A DNA stretch of 5,113 nt from Alistipes sp. (GTDB taxonomy: Bacteria > Bacteroidota > Bacteroidia > Bacteroidales > Rikenellaceae), in assembly GCA_029051915.1 (NCBI GenBank), contig JAIDKM010000346.1, positions 1 through 5,113 of the forward strand. The letters run 5' to 3'. The notes below the pieces were generated by a model. That model had not been told where the DNA came from, did no database searches, and saw only the letters and a list, made by a program, of their open reading frames with translations. Position numbers and translations under genes: made by a program. Position 1 is the first letter of the stretch, and each line of letters opens with the position of its first letter. Below, one piece after another: positions 1 to 5,113 of this stretch.

Positions 1-1665
1 GTTGTAGACGTAGCCGAACGAAAGCCCCGCGATGAACTGCGACTTGTAACTATAGATCAGATACTGGTTGTGGGTATTGTTCAAGAAGGTGTCGTCCAGA
101 TAACTGACGTCGACGACGTTGATGTCGATGGGCCGCAACGAAAAAGAAGAATAACGCGAATTGGTCCAGAGGTAAGTGAGGCCGGCGCTCGAGAGCGTAC
201 GCCGATAATAAGGCCGATCCTGGAAGTTGACGGAAAACTCGACCTTGGTTTTGGGCTGGTTGACAGACCGGTAACGCCGCGTACGCCACGGAACGAGGAA
301 CCGCGGGAACGTAAGGCCCGCTGTGGCGCCGAACTCCGTGGCCTGCTTCTTCCGGGCGTCGGGAGCTTTCATGAACTCGTAACCGGCCGTGAAAGAGACG
401 TCGAACGACTCGGCGCCCCGGAAGATGTTGCGGTTCTGGTAACCCACGGTGGCCTTCAAGCCGTAGAAACTGGAAGTGGTGCTGGCCTCCAACTCGGCCT
501 TGAAACTCTGCTTGAGCATCGGAGTGCAGAGGATGTCGCAAGTGAGGTAACCCTCCTGTGTATAATCTGTGCGGGTGGAATCGGCCGAAGCCCCGATGTA
601 AGAGACGTAGTTGGTAACGTCGACCGTCTGCGGCTGCTCGACGAAGGCGATGCGCGCGCTGCGGAAGTAACCCATTGCCATGAGGTCGGTATAGGCCCGG
701 TCGACCTGAGCCGAATTGTAGACGTAGTTGGGATAGAGGGGAACGGCCTGCCGCAAAATAGACGGCCGCAAGTTGGAACGTCGCTCGAAGATGATGTTCA
801 GACCCCGGTAATAAACCGTATCGAGCCGCGAGAGCAAGGTCGAGTCGCTGCGGATGGCGATCGGATCGTAGTCGGGAAAGATGTTGATCCGCTCGATACG
901 GTAGACGGCGTTGTTCTCCATGACGGCCTGGCCGCGCTCGTCGTAACCCGACAGATGCTGCTTGATGACGATACGCACCCCGACCCGATGGTTATGAGAC
1001 AACGTATCGGCGACGAACTCGATGTTGTTGACCGAGAAGTTGTAATAACCCCGCTCCTTGAGGTAGGCCGTGATGCGCTCGCGCTCGCTGTCGAGCATGG
1101 TGATGTCGAAGATCCGCCCGGGACGCACCAACGTATTGGCCGTGTCGGGCGCGAGGATCTGTTCGAGGAAGCGGTCGCGGAACTCGTACGAAACCGAATC
1201 GATGAAGTAAGGCTCCCCCTGCCGCACGCGGTAGGCGACCCGGGCCCGGCGCCGCCGAGACACGGTGTCGACCTCGAACGACGCCTGCGAAGAAAAGAAC
1301 CCCTTGGTATCCATGTAGACCTTGAGATTCTCGGCGCTCTTGCGAGTCAGATCCATGTCCAACAAAACCGGCTCCTCGCCGATCCTGCGCTTCCACCGGT
1401 TCCACTTGTTGCTCTTGGCCGGGTTGGCCTGCTCGTAGAGCCAGACGTAGAAATTGGTGCCCAGAAACCGCTTGTTGGGAGTCTGCCGCACGTACTTTTC
1501 GAGGTCGACGGACGGGATGCGCTCCCGGCGCGGAACGGAACGGTCGTCCTCGACGGAGACCTTCTGCAAGAAATACTCCCCCTCGGGGATATGGCGCGTA
1601 ACGCTGCATGCCGAGCAAACGAAGCCCAGCATGGCGGCAAACCCTATGCTACGCGCCCGCCGCAT
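1..1665 (-). CDS. tamL: TamL-like Omp85-family outer-membrane assembly lipoprotein (3' end beyond window)
   Basis: This frame is open from an ATG at 1665 to the left edge, giving 555 codons without a stop, so the C-terminus is missing. The N-terminus has a basic MRRAR start, a short hydrophobic stretch and a Cys-Ser-Ala-Cys site. Cys20 is the likely lipidated residue, although the -3 position is Cys rather than the usual Leu. The next residues, CSVTRHIPEGEYFL, match the style of Bacteroidota TamL. Residues about 30-345 look like several POTRA modules, with repeated segments of the type 'YMDTKGFF', 'YLKERGYYNF' and 'LMAMGYFRSARI'. From about residue 385 the protein turns into alternating beta strands containing the Omp85-type 'YQNRNIFRGAE' (409-419), which marks the start of the 16-strand barrel. 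Family members are about 750-800 residues, so roughly the last third of the protein lies outside the window. TamL works with TamB in outer-membrane protein or lipid assembly; tamB would be expected further left. Translation is probably coupled to the nitroreductase gene 4 bases upstream. A BamA paralogue is the main alternative, but the lipoprotein start favours TamL. Confidence 0.85.
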   Translation of the reverse strand, partial: MRRARSIGFAAMLGFVCSACSVTRHIPEGEYFLQKVSVEDDRSVPRRERIPSVDLEKYVRQTPNKRFLGTNFYVWLYEQANPAKSNKWNRWKRRIGEEPVLLDMDLTRKSAENLKVYMDTKGFFSSQASFEVDTVSRRRRARVAYRVRQGEPYFIDSVSYEFRDRFLEQILAPDTANTLVRPGRIFDITMLDSERERITAYLKERGYYNFSVNNIEFVADTLSHNHRVGVRIVIKQHLSGYDERGQAVMENNAVYRIERINIFPDYDPIAIRSDSTLLSRLDTVYYRGLNIIFERRSNLRPSILRQAVPLYPNYVYNSAQVDRAYTDLMAMGYFRSARIAFVEQPQTVDVTNYVSYIGASADSTRTDYTQEGYLTCDILCTPMLKQSFKAELEASTTSSFYGLKATVGYQNRNIFRGAESFDVSFTAGYEFMKAPDARKKQATEFGATAGLTFPRFLVPWRTRRYRSVNQPKTKVEFSVNFQDRPYYRRTLSSAGLTYLWTNSRYSSFSLRPIDINVVDVSYLDDTFLNNTHNQYLIYSYKSQFIAGLSFGYVYN

Positions 1666-1669
1666 CCGA

Positions 1670-2416
1670 TCACTGGTTGAAGAACCCCTGCTCCTTGAGC
1701 AAGGCGAAGTAAGACTCCGAAATGGCGAGGTTGTCGCGCCGGACGTAACGCCGCTCGGTGAAGATCTTGGCCAGATTCTCCAGCCCGTTCTCCTCCAGAA
1801 GCCGCCGCGTCTGCTCCGACTCCTCGCGCTCGACCCACAACTCGTCGATCTCGGCGGCCGTATAATCGGTATACTTCTCGTAGTGCACGACGGCCTCGAG
1901 CGGCAGACGGTCGGTCAACGGAGGAGTCTCGTCGGGGTAACCCAAGACGACCGCAGTGAGCGGAACGACCCCTTTGGGCAACTTCAAGATCCGCACGATG
2001 TCGGCGGCGGTATAGATGGTAGTGCCCAAGAAACAGACCCCCAGTCCGTGGATCTCGGCCTGGATGCAGAGATTCTGGGCGGCGAGCAGCGCGTCGACGG
2101 AAGCGTTGAGGAACCACGCGAAATTATCGTAAGCGGGATCGGCGCCCCGCTGCTCGCACCACAAAGTGAAGCGGTGGACGTCGGCGCAGACCGTAACGAT
2201 GCAAGGAGCCTCCGAGACCATCGGCTGGTTGAAATGGCAAGGAGCCAACTGCTCGCGCAAGGCCTTGTCGCGAGTAACGACCAAGGAATAGAGCTGCATG
2301 TTGCCGCAGGTGGAAGCACGCGAAGCGGCTTCGAGACACTCGCGCAACACCTCCTCGGGGATCGGCGCAGAGCGGAACCTGCGTATGGATCGATGCTTGA
2401 AAAGCATGTTTTTCAT
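1670..2416 (-). CDS. Nitroreductase family protein (NfsA/FRP-like, FMN-dependent)
   Basis: This is a complete 248-residue protein of normal length for NAD(P)H:FMN nitroreductases. Family landmarks are present. 'HRSIRRF' at residues 8-14 is the N-terminal FMN-phosphate motif. 'ASTCGNMQ' at 34-41 replaces the common SPSGGNMQ-type loop. 'GLGVCFLG' at 124-131 is the glycine-rich FMN loop, and 'LGYPDE' at 158-163 is typical of the NfsA/FRP branch. The C-terminal helices (about 185-248) are those that usually wrap the partner subunit in the homodimer. The protein should be cytoplasmic and reduce nitro-aromatics, quinones or flavins; the physiological substrate cannot be read from sequence. It contains eight cysteines (27, 37, 60, 72, 77, 87, 117, 128), which is rather many for its size. 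An alternative start at Met4 (2407) is possible; the upstream ATG is preferred because it keeps the usual distance to HRSIRRF. The gene is first in a two-gene operon with tamL, 4 bases apart, behind the promoter at 2548-2579. Confidence 0.9.
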   Translation of the reverse strand: MKNMLFKHRSIRRFRSAPIPEEVLRECLEAASRASTCGNMQLYSLVVTRDKALREQLAPCHFNQPMVSEAPCIVTVCADVHRFTLWCEQRGADPAYDNFAWFLNASVDALLAAQNLCIQAEIHGLGVCFLGTTIYTAADIVRILKLPKGVVPLTAVVLGYPDETPPLTDRLPLEAVVHYEKYTDYTAAEIDELWVEREESEQTRRLLEENGLENLAKIFTERRYVRRDNLAISESYFALLKEQGFFNQ

Positions 2417-2461
2417 AGGAATTTCTTACTTTAGGAACGATTCTGCAAAAACGATACAAAC

Positions 2462-2479
2462 CGCCCGGAGCTCCGGGCG
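2462..2479. repeat. 18-bp perfect GC-rich palindrome in nitroreductase leader
   Basis: The 18 bases centred between 2470 and 2471 (core CCCGGAGCTCCGGG) are perfectly self-complementary. The palindrome lies between the promoter and the nitroreductase start, so it would be in the transcribed leader. It could be a repressor-binding site or an RNA hairpin with a minimal loop. No U-tract follows immediately on either strand, so it is not a standard terminator. Confidence 0.6.
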
Positions 2480-2547
2480 CGGAGACGAAAGGCCGAGGTG
2501 TCGGAAAGACGAACCGTACGCCCTCCAGGCCGACGCATATCCATGTG

Positions 2548-2579
2548 CAAAGATAGCACAAGTTGAATACAGTATCAAA
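2548..2579 (-). promoter_or_regulatory. Bacteroidota-type promoter for nitroreductase-tamL operon
   Basis: Read on the minus strand there is TTTG (2579-2576), a 20-base spacer, and TATCTTTG (2555-2548). This fits the Bacteroidota sigma-ABfr consensus (TTTG, about 19-21 bases, TAnnTTTG). Transcription would begin near 2541, leaving a leader of about 125 bases before the nitroreductase ATG. Confidence 0.75.
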
Positions 2580-2648
2580 TTTATTTGAATCGTGCCGAAA
2601 GGCAGCCCATACAACCCGGCAAGTAGCGGAACAAACCGGAAGTTTTCG

Positions 2649-2656
2649 TATTTTTG
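2649..2656 (+). promoter_or_regulatory. Promoter -7 element for dapF
   Basis: TATTTTTG matches the Bacteroidota TAnnTTTG element. It lies 39 bases before the dapF ATG, giving a short leader of about 30-35 bases. No TTTG is found at the expected -33 distance, so the upstream half is weak. The position also argues against the TTG start at 2654. Confidence 0.6.
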
Positions 2657-2695
2657 CAGAGCGGACCGAAGCCCGCGAACCAAGACCGCGAAACG

Positions 2696-3499
2696 ATGCG
2701 CATACCATTCAGCAAATACGAAGGAGCCGGCAACGACTTCATTCTGGTGGATGACCGCCGGAAAATCCTCTCTCCTGAACCCCGAGAGATCGCCCGTCTG
2801 TGCGACCGCCATTTCGGAATCGGAGCCGACGGCCTGATGACCCTGACCGAAAGCGACCGGCACGACTGCGCGATGCACTACTACAACGCCGACGGATCGC
2901 CGGGCGAAATGTGCGGAAACGGAGCCCGCTGCTTCGCCCTTTTTGCCGAACACCTGGGAATAGGAGGCCGCACGAAACGATTCGAAGCCACGGACGGCAT
3001 TCATGAAGCGACGATCCTGAGCCGAGAAACCCATGCGGGCGAAGTGGAGCTGGGGATGATCGACGTGGCGCGGATCGAAAGCGGAGAAGGCTGGTGGTAT
3101 CTGAACACGGGAGTACCCCACTATGTGGAGTTCGTAACCGACCTGCCGGGAACGGACGTACTTGGCCGCGGGAGAACGATCCGCCGCGACGAGACCCGAT
3201 TCCCGCAAGGCACGAACGTGAATTTTGTGGAGATACTGGGCGAAGGGCTGCTGCGCATGCGAACCTACGAACGCGGAGTGGAAAACGAGACCCTGGCCTG
3301 CGGCACGGGAGCGACGGCCGCGGCCATTGCAGTCAACCATGCCCGGCAACCCGGAACCCGAACGTTCGACATAGACGTACCCGGCGGCCGCCTGCGAGTC
3401 CGTTTTGACCGAGAAGCCGACGGCCGCTACACGAACATCCGCCTGACGGGCCCGGCCCGCCGAGTATTCACAGGCGAATTCGATCCGGAGAACCTCTGA
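2696..3499 (+). CDS. dapF: Diaminopimelate epimerase
   Basis: DapF interconverts LL- and meso-diaminopimelate in the cytoplasm without a cofactor, supplying peptidoglycan cross-links and lysine. The 267-residue product is of family length. It shows the two catalytic cysteines in their usual contexts: Cys73 in 'EMCGNGARC' and Cys202 in '[11 protein letters not shown]'. Substrate-binding elements are also present: 'GAGNDF' (10-15), 'FGIGADGL' (40-47), 'YYNADGS' (62-68), 'GVPHYV' (139-144), 'GTNVNFVE' (172-179) and 'YERGVENET' (191-199). The frame can be extended upstream to a TTG at 2654, but that TTG lies inside the -7 promoter element, so the ATG at 2696, which begins [14 protein letters not shown], is the correct start. 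No clear Shine-Dalgarno sequence precedes it, as is usual in Bacteroidota. It is followed 56 bases later by a hydrolase gene in the same direction and is likely co-transcribed with it. Both catalytic residues are intact and nothing suggests damage. Confidence 0.97.
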   Translation: MRIPFSKYEGAGNDFILVDDRRKILSPEPREIARLCDRHFGIGADGLMTLTESDRHDCAMHYYNADGSPGEMCGNGARCFALFAEHLGIGGRTKRFEATDGIHEATILSRETHAGEVELGMIDVARIESGEGWWYLNTGVPHYVEFVTDLPGTDVLGRGRTIRRDETRFPQGTNVNFVEILGEGLLRMRTYERGVENETLACGTGATAAAIAVNHARQPGTRTFDIDVPGGRLRVRFDREADGRYTNIRLTGPARRVFTGEFDPENL

Positions 3500-3555
3500 G
3501 AAACGAGAGGGGAAGAACCGAGCCGAACGAAAAGACGAAAAAACAAACGACAGCA

Positions 3556-4356
3556 ATGACGGAAAAATTCATCATGGCCGGGACGACGGCGCTGCATGTC
3601 TGCGACTCCGAAGAAGGAGAACACTGCGTAGTGCTCCTGCACGGCTATCTGGAATCGCTGCTGGTATGGGAAGAATTCGTGCCGCAGCTCTACAAACAAG
3701 TACGGGTGGTAACGCTCGACCTGCCCGGACACGGCATATCGGAAGTGAAAGGCGAAATCCACACGATGGAATTTCTGGCCGACACGGTAGCCGACGGACT
3801 GCGGGCTCTCGGGATCGCCCGCTGCACGGCAGTGGGACACTCGATGGGCGGCTATGTAGCGCTGGCGCTGCTGGAACGCCACCCCGAACTGCTGGAAGGG
3901 ATCGTCCTGCTGAGCTCGACGCCCCATGCCGACACGCCCGAAAAAGCGGAAAACCGCCGCCGAGAGATAGCGCTGGTACGTGCCGGCAAGAAAGACATGC
4001 TGGCCCGCGTAGCCCCCGAAGCGGGATTCGCCCCGGAAAACCGCGCCCGGCTGAAAGATGCCATCGCCGACCTGGCAGAACAAGTATTCCTTACGGAAGA
4101 AGCCGGAATCGTGGCGCTGCTGAACGGCATGATCGCCCGAAAAGACCGCAACGAAATCCTGCGCGGCTCCCCGGTGCCGCAACTTTTCATCCTGGGCCGG
4201 CAAGACGGCTACATACCTGTGGAAGCGGCGGAAAAGCTGGCGGAAGCCCACCCTCAAGCCCAAACGGTATGGCTCGAACACTCGGGACACATGGGATTTC
4301 TGGAAGAACCCGAAGCGGTGGCGCGCGAACTGCTGCGATTTGCGACGACCCGCTAA
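3556..4356 (+). CDS. Alpha/beta-hydrolase fold protein
   Basis: This is a 266-residue protein with the full alpha/beta-hydrolase layout. '[10 protein letters not shown]' at 25-34 includes the HG oxyanion-hole motif. '[12 protein letters not shown]' at 51-62 follows strand 4. The nucleophile elbow is 'GHSMGG' with Ser96. The acid is Asp217 in '[10 protein letters not shown]', and the catalytic His245 sits in '[10 protein letters not shown]'. Residues about 125-195 are helical and probably form the lid over the active site. There is no signal peptide, so it is expected in the cytoplasm. The substrate cannot be inferred: esterase, lactonase, MenH-like or BioH-like roles all share these motifs. 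The ATG at 3556 is taken as start; Met7 would also preserve the fold. It follows dapF after 56 bases of A-rich sequence with no terminator, and an intrinsic terminator lies 33 bases past its stop, so dapF and this gene likely form one transcription unit. Confidence 0.92.
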   Translation: MTEKFIMAGTTALHVCDSEEGEHCVVLLHGYLESLLVWEEFVPQLYKQVRVVTLDLPGHGISEVKGEIHTMEFLADTVADGLRALGIARCTAVGHSMGGYVALALLERHPELLEGIVLLSSTPHADTPEKAENRRREIALVRAGKKDMLARVAPEAGFAPENRARLKDAIADLAEQVFLTEEAGIVALLNGMIARKDRNEILRGSPVPQLFILGRQDGYIPVEAAEKLAEAHPQAQTVWLEHSGHMGFLEEPEAVARELLRFATTR

Positions 4357-4366
4357 ACCGAAGAAA

Positions 4367-4385
4367 CGGCGGAATTCCACCGCCG
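4367..4385. repeat. Small hairpin between hydrolase gene and terminator
   Basis: CGGCGG (4367-4372) pairs with CCGCCG (4380-4385) around a 7-base loop. It directly precedes the terminator hairpin and lacks its own T-tract. It may only protect the 3' end of the dapF-hydrolase transcript. Confidence 0.45.
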
Positions 4386-4389
4386 AACC

Positions 4390-4414
4390 GGCTGCTTCAT
4401 GAAGCAGCCTTTTT
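4390..4414 (+). terminator. Intrinsic terminator of the dapF-hydrolase unit
   Basis: A 20-base perfect palindrome (4390-4409, GGCTGCTTCA and its complement) is followed directly by TTTTT (4410-4414) on the plus strand. It lies 33 bases after the hydrolase stop. The minus strand has no T-tract next to the stem, so it acts in one direction. Confidence 0.85.
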
Positions 4415-4438
4415 GTGTTATACGGATGACACAAAAAG
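4409..4438. repeat. 10-bp inverted repeat overlapping the terminator T-tract
   Basis: CTTTTTGTGT (4409-4418) is exactly complementary to ACACAAAAAG (4429-4438), with a 10-base spacer. The left arm contains the T-tract of the preceding terminator. It could be an operator for the small-RNA promoter region downstream or a chance A/T-rich pairing. Confidence 0.5.
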
Positions 4439-4488
4439 ATTTTTTAATTATTCTTTTGGTCGAAAAACCGAAGCACGAGGAATTTTAT

Positions 4489-4496
4489 TATCTTTG
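4489..4496 (+). promoter_or_regulatory. Promoter -7 element of small-RNA candidate
   Basis: TATCTTTG, followed by CAAC, is a perfect match to the Bacteroidota TAnnTTTG element. A TTTG exists at 4455-4458, but the 30-base spacer is longer than usual, so the -33 element is uncertain. Initiation would be near 4501-4503, and no coding frame follows. Confidence 0.65.
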
Positions 4497-4500
4497 CAAC

Positions 4501-4594
4501 ATCCGGGCGAACGCTGGACGCTCGGAGCTGGGATGATGACGCAACTCACATCCTTTCGGGGCACTGTCCGGACAAAATCCGGACAGTGTTTTTT
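4501..4594 (+). ncRNA. Candidate stand-alone small RNA, family not recognised
   Basis: A short transcript of about 93 bases is bounded by a canonical -7 element (4489-4496) and a strong intrinsic terminator (4562-4594). It folds into three hairpins. The first pairs UCCGGGCG (4502-4509) with CGCUCGGA (4519-4526), 8 pairs with one G-U, around a 9-base loop. The second pairs GGAUG (4531-4535) with CAUCC (4549-4553) around a 13-base loop. The third is the terminator. There is no plausible coding frame in the transcript and no plus-strand gene follows within the window, so a trans-acting RNA is more likely than a leader or riboswitch. I do not recognise it as a named RNA family. Its 3' half is antisense to the end of the open frame on the minus strand. 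Confidence 0.55.
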
Positions 4595-4893
4595 ATACGC
4601 CTTTCATACGCCGGCAACCCTCCTGAAGCGCCTGCGAAGCGCACGAACGCGTTGAAATCCCGAGAAAAAAGCAGCCGCAGATGCTGGACGCAGCGCACGG
4701 GGAAGCCGTAGGCGCGGCTGTTGGAGTACTCCGGGTACATGAGGGTAGCGTCGAAAACCAGATAGCTTGCATTGATACTACTCGCAGCAGTCGGCGAGGA
4801 GGACCAACTCTGGCTATTCACGCCGACACTCGTCAGGGCTCCCGATTCACGGTGGCGGTAGCCCGAAGCAGGCGTGCAAAGCAATCGCTGGAA
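4546..4893 (-). pseudogene. Orphan C-terminal FISUMP/C-type-lectin-like fragment resembling a DGR variable region
   Basis: The minus-strand frame reads 'CTPASGYRHRESGALTSVG' and then 'WSSSP', and ends 'RAYGFPVRCVQH' (codons at about 4878-4681). This is the recognisable end of the FISUMP/C-type-lectin-like domain common in Bacteroidota surface proteins and used as a DGR target. Only about 65 of the usual 150-200 domain residues are present. The frame can be extended to a TTG at 4980, but that part runs through a hairpin and does not look like protein; an in-frame TAG lies just above, and there is no ATG before the domain. After VRCVQH, where such proteins normally stop, the frame stays open for 44 more codons, through the small-RNA terminator, to a TGA at 4548-4546. 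I therefore read it as a broken copy or detached cassette rather than an expressed gene. No reverse transcriptase, accessory protein or template repeat is visible in the window. Confidence 0.6.
4562..4594 (+). terminator. Strong intrinsic terminator of the small RNA
   Basis: An 11-base perfect stem (CACTGTCCGGA at 4562-4572 with its complement at 4578-4588) closes a 5-base CAAAA loop and is followed by TTTTTT (4589-4594). On the minus strand the same hairpin is preceded, not followed, by the A/T tract, so it terminates plus-strand transcription only. Confidence 0.85.
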
Positions 4894-4924
4894 TGAATGG
4901 CGGGAAGAAAGCCTTAACGAATTT

Positions 4925-4976
4925 CGCCCGGGCCGGCTGCGGGGGTCGCATCTTTGATGCGAGCCGGCCTCGGGCG
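4925..4976. repeat. Long bulged inverted repeat
   Basis: Three consecutive helices stack in one structure. CGCCCG (4925-4930) pairs with CGGGCG (4971-4976), GGCCGGC (4931-4937) with GCCGGCC (4963-4969), and TCGCATC (4946-4952) with GATGCGA (4956-4962) around a TTT loop. An 8-base bulge interrupts the 5' arm and a single T the 3' arm. There is no T-tract, so it is not a simple terminator. Confidence 0.65.
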
Positions 4977-4996
4977 GCAAGGCTTCAAGCCTTGCC
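4976..4996. repeat. Perfect short hairpin
   Basis: GGCAAGGC (4976-4983) pairs with GCCTTGCC (4989-4996) around TTCAA. It abuts the larger inverted repeat on its left without a gap. No T-tract follows on either strand. Confidence 0.6.
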
Positions 4997-5045
4997 TATT
5001 CAAAAGAGACAAGCCCTCCGTCAGACTGATGTGTACACCGACCCT

Positions 5046-5077
5046 CGGTTTTTTGGAAGGCCCCTTCCTAAAAACCG
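5046..5077. repeat. 14-bp near-perfect inverted repeat
   Basis: CGGTTTTT (5046-5053) pairs with AAAAACCG (5070-5077), and GGAAGG (5055-5060) with CCTTCC (5063-5068), separated by one T-T mismatch. Its right arm overlaps the next hairpin. On the plus strand its left arm also supplies the T-tract for a weak stem ACCGA/TCGGT (5037-5049), which could act as a weak plus-strand terminator. Confidence 0.55.
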
Positions 5078-5091
5078 GCCTCTTAGGCCGG
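5070..5091 (-). terminator. Minus-strand intrinsic terminator
   Basis: On the minus strand CCGGCCT (5091-5085) pairs with AGGCCGG (5081-5075) around AAG and is followed at once by TTTTT (5074-5070). This suggests a minus-strand gene ends just beyond the right edge of the window. The stem is only 7 pairs but very GC-rich. Confidence 0.6.
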
Positions 5092-5113
5092 GGATTGCTG
5101 AATCTGCGGCCGC

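Noticed and set aside
70..1680. A 536-codon open frame on the plus strand opposite tamL.
   Set aside because: It is antisense to a frame with a lipoprotein start, POTRA-like modules and an Omp85 barrel motif. Its own product is low-complexity and Arg/Asp/Val-rich with no family signature. It stays open because the GC-biased tamL codons rarely create stops on the opposite strand.
1454..2434. A 326-codon plus-strand frame opposite the nitroreductase.
   Set aside because: It is a shadow of the nitroreductase, which has clear FMN-binding motifs; the antisense product has no recognisable domain.
2654..2695. TTG start extending DapF by 14 residues.
   Set aside because: The TTG is inside the TATTTTTG promoter element, and the family N-terminus begins at [10 protein letters not shown].
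2426..4434. Two minus-strand frames of 335-376 codons opposite dapF and the hydrolase (2426-3556, 3427-4434), and a shifted plus frame at 3666-4655.
   Set aside because: The overlapped genes have intact catalytic motifs, while these frames yield compositionally odd proteins without domains, crossing the terminator or the intergenic region.
4681..4896. A 71-codon plus-strand frame.
   Set aside because: It is the complement of the FISUMP-like fragment, and the minus-strand reading is the one with a recognisable domain.
5106..5113. The window ends exactly on GCGGCCGC, a NotI site.
   Set aside because: It may be a clone or contig boundary, but an 8-base GC site can occur by chance in this DNA and no vector or adapter sequence is visible beside it.
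4595..5113. Looked for tRNA, CRISPR repeats, transposase or integrase remnants and attachment sites in the right-hand region.
   Set aside because: No cloverleaf, regularly spaced repeats or recombinase coding sequence could be found, and no direct repeats flank the region.

Overview
The window looks like chromosome from a GC-rich member of the Bacteroidota, probably an Alistipes/Rikenellaceae-type gut Bacteroidales. This rests on three points. There are three TAnnTTTG promoter -7 elements of the Bacteroidota type. The genes lack convincing Shine-Dalgarno sequences. The gene content fits: a lipoprotein-type TamL of the Omp85 family, a DapF, and a FISUMP/C-type-lectin-like C-terminal fragment. 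The genus is an inference from base composition and protein style, not a database match.

Layout. Positions 1-1665 (minus) hold the first 555 codons of an Omp85-family outer-membrane assembly protein (TamL-like), which runs off the left edge. Four bases upstream of it lies a complete FMN nitroreductase gene (1670-2416, minus); the pair looks like one operon driven from a promoter at 2548-2579. The divergent intergenic region 2417-2695 also carries the plus-strand -7 element for dapF (2696-3499), which encodes diaminopimelate epimerase. dapF is followed 56 bases later by an alpha/beta-hydrolase gene (3556-4356), and a clear intrinsic terminator closes this unit at 4390-4414.

The right-hand 750 bases contain no intact gene and are the accessory part of the window. 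A canonical -7 element (4489-4496) precedes about 93 bases that fold into two hairpins plus a strong terminator, a good candidate for a stand-alone small RNA. Converging on it from the minus strand is an open frame (about 4893-4546) whose first part is the C-terminal end of a FISUMP/C-type-lectin-like domain. Its codon pattern resembles a diversity-generating retroelement (DGR) variable region: scattered NNC/NNT codons, then an invariant GC-rich end. It has no start codon, no N-terminal domain, and no reverse transcriptase or template repeat in view. Beyond it, 4925-5091 is a tight run of inverted repeats, including a minus-strand terminator that implies a gene beyond the right edge.

How the genes relate. 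DapF makes meso-diaminopimelate for peptidoglycan and lysine. TamL acts in outer-membrane protein assembly. The nitroreductase and hydrolase are enzymes of unknown substrate. Nothing in the sequence ties the two operons into one pathway. The most interesting material is the small-RNA/variable-region/hairpin cassette at 4410-5091.
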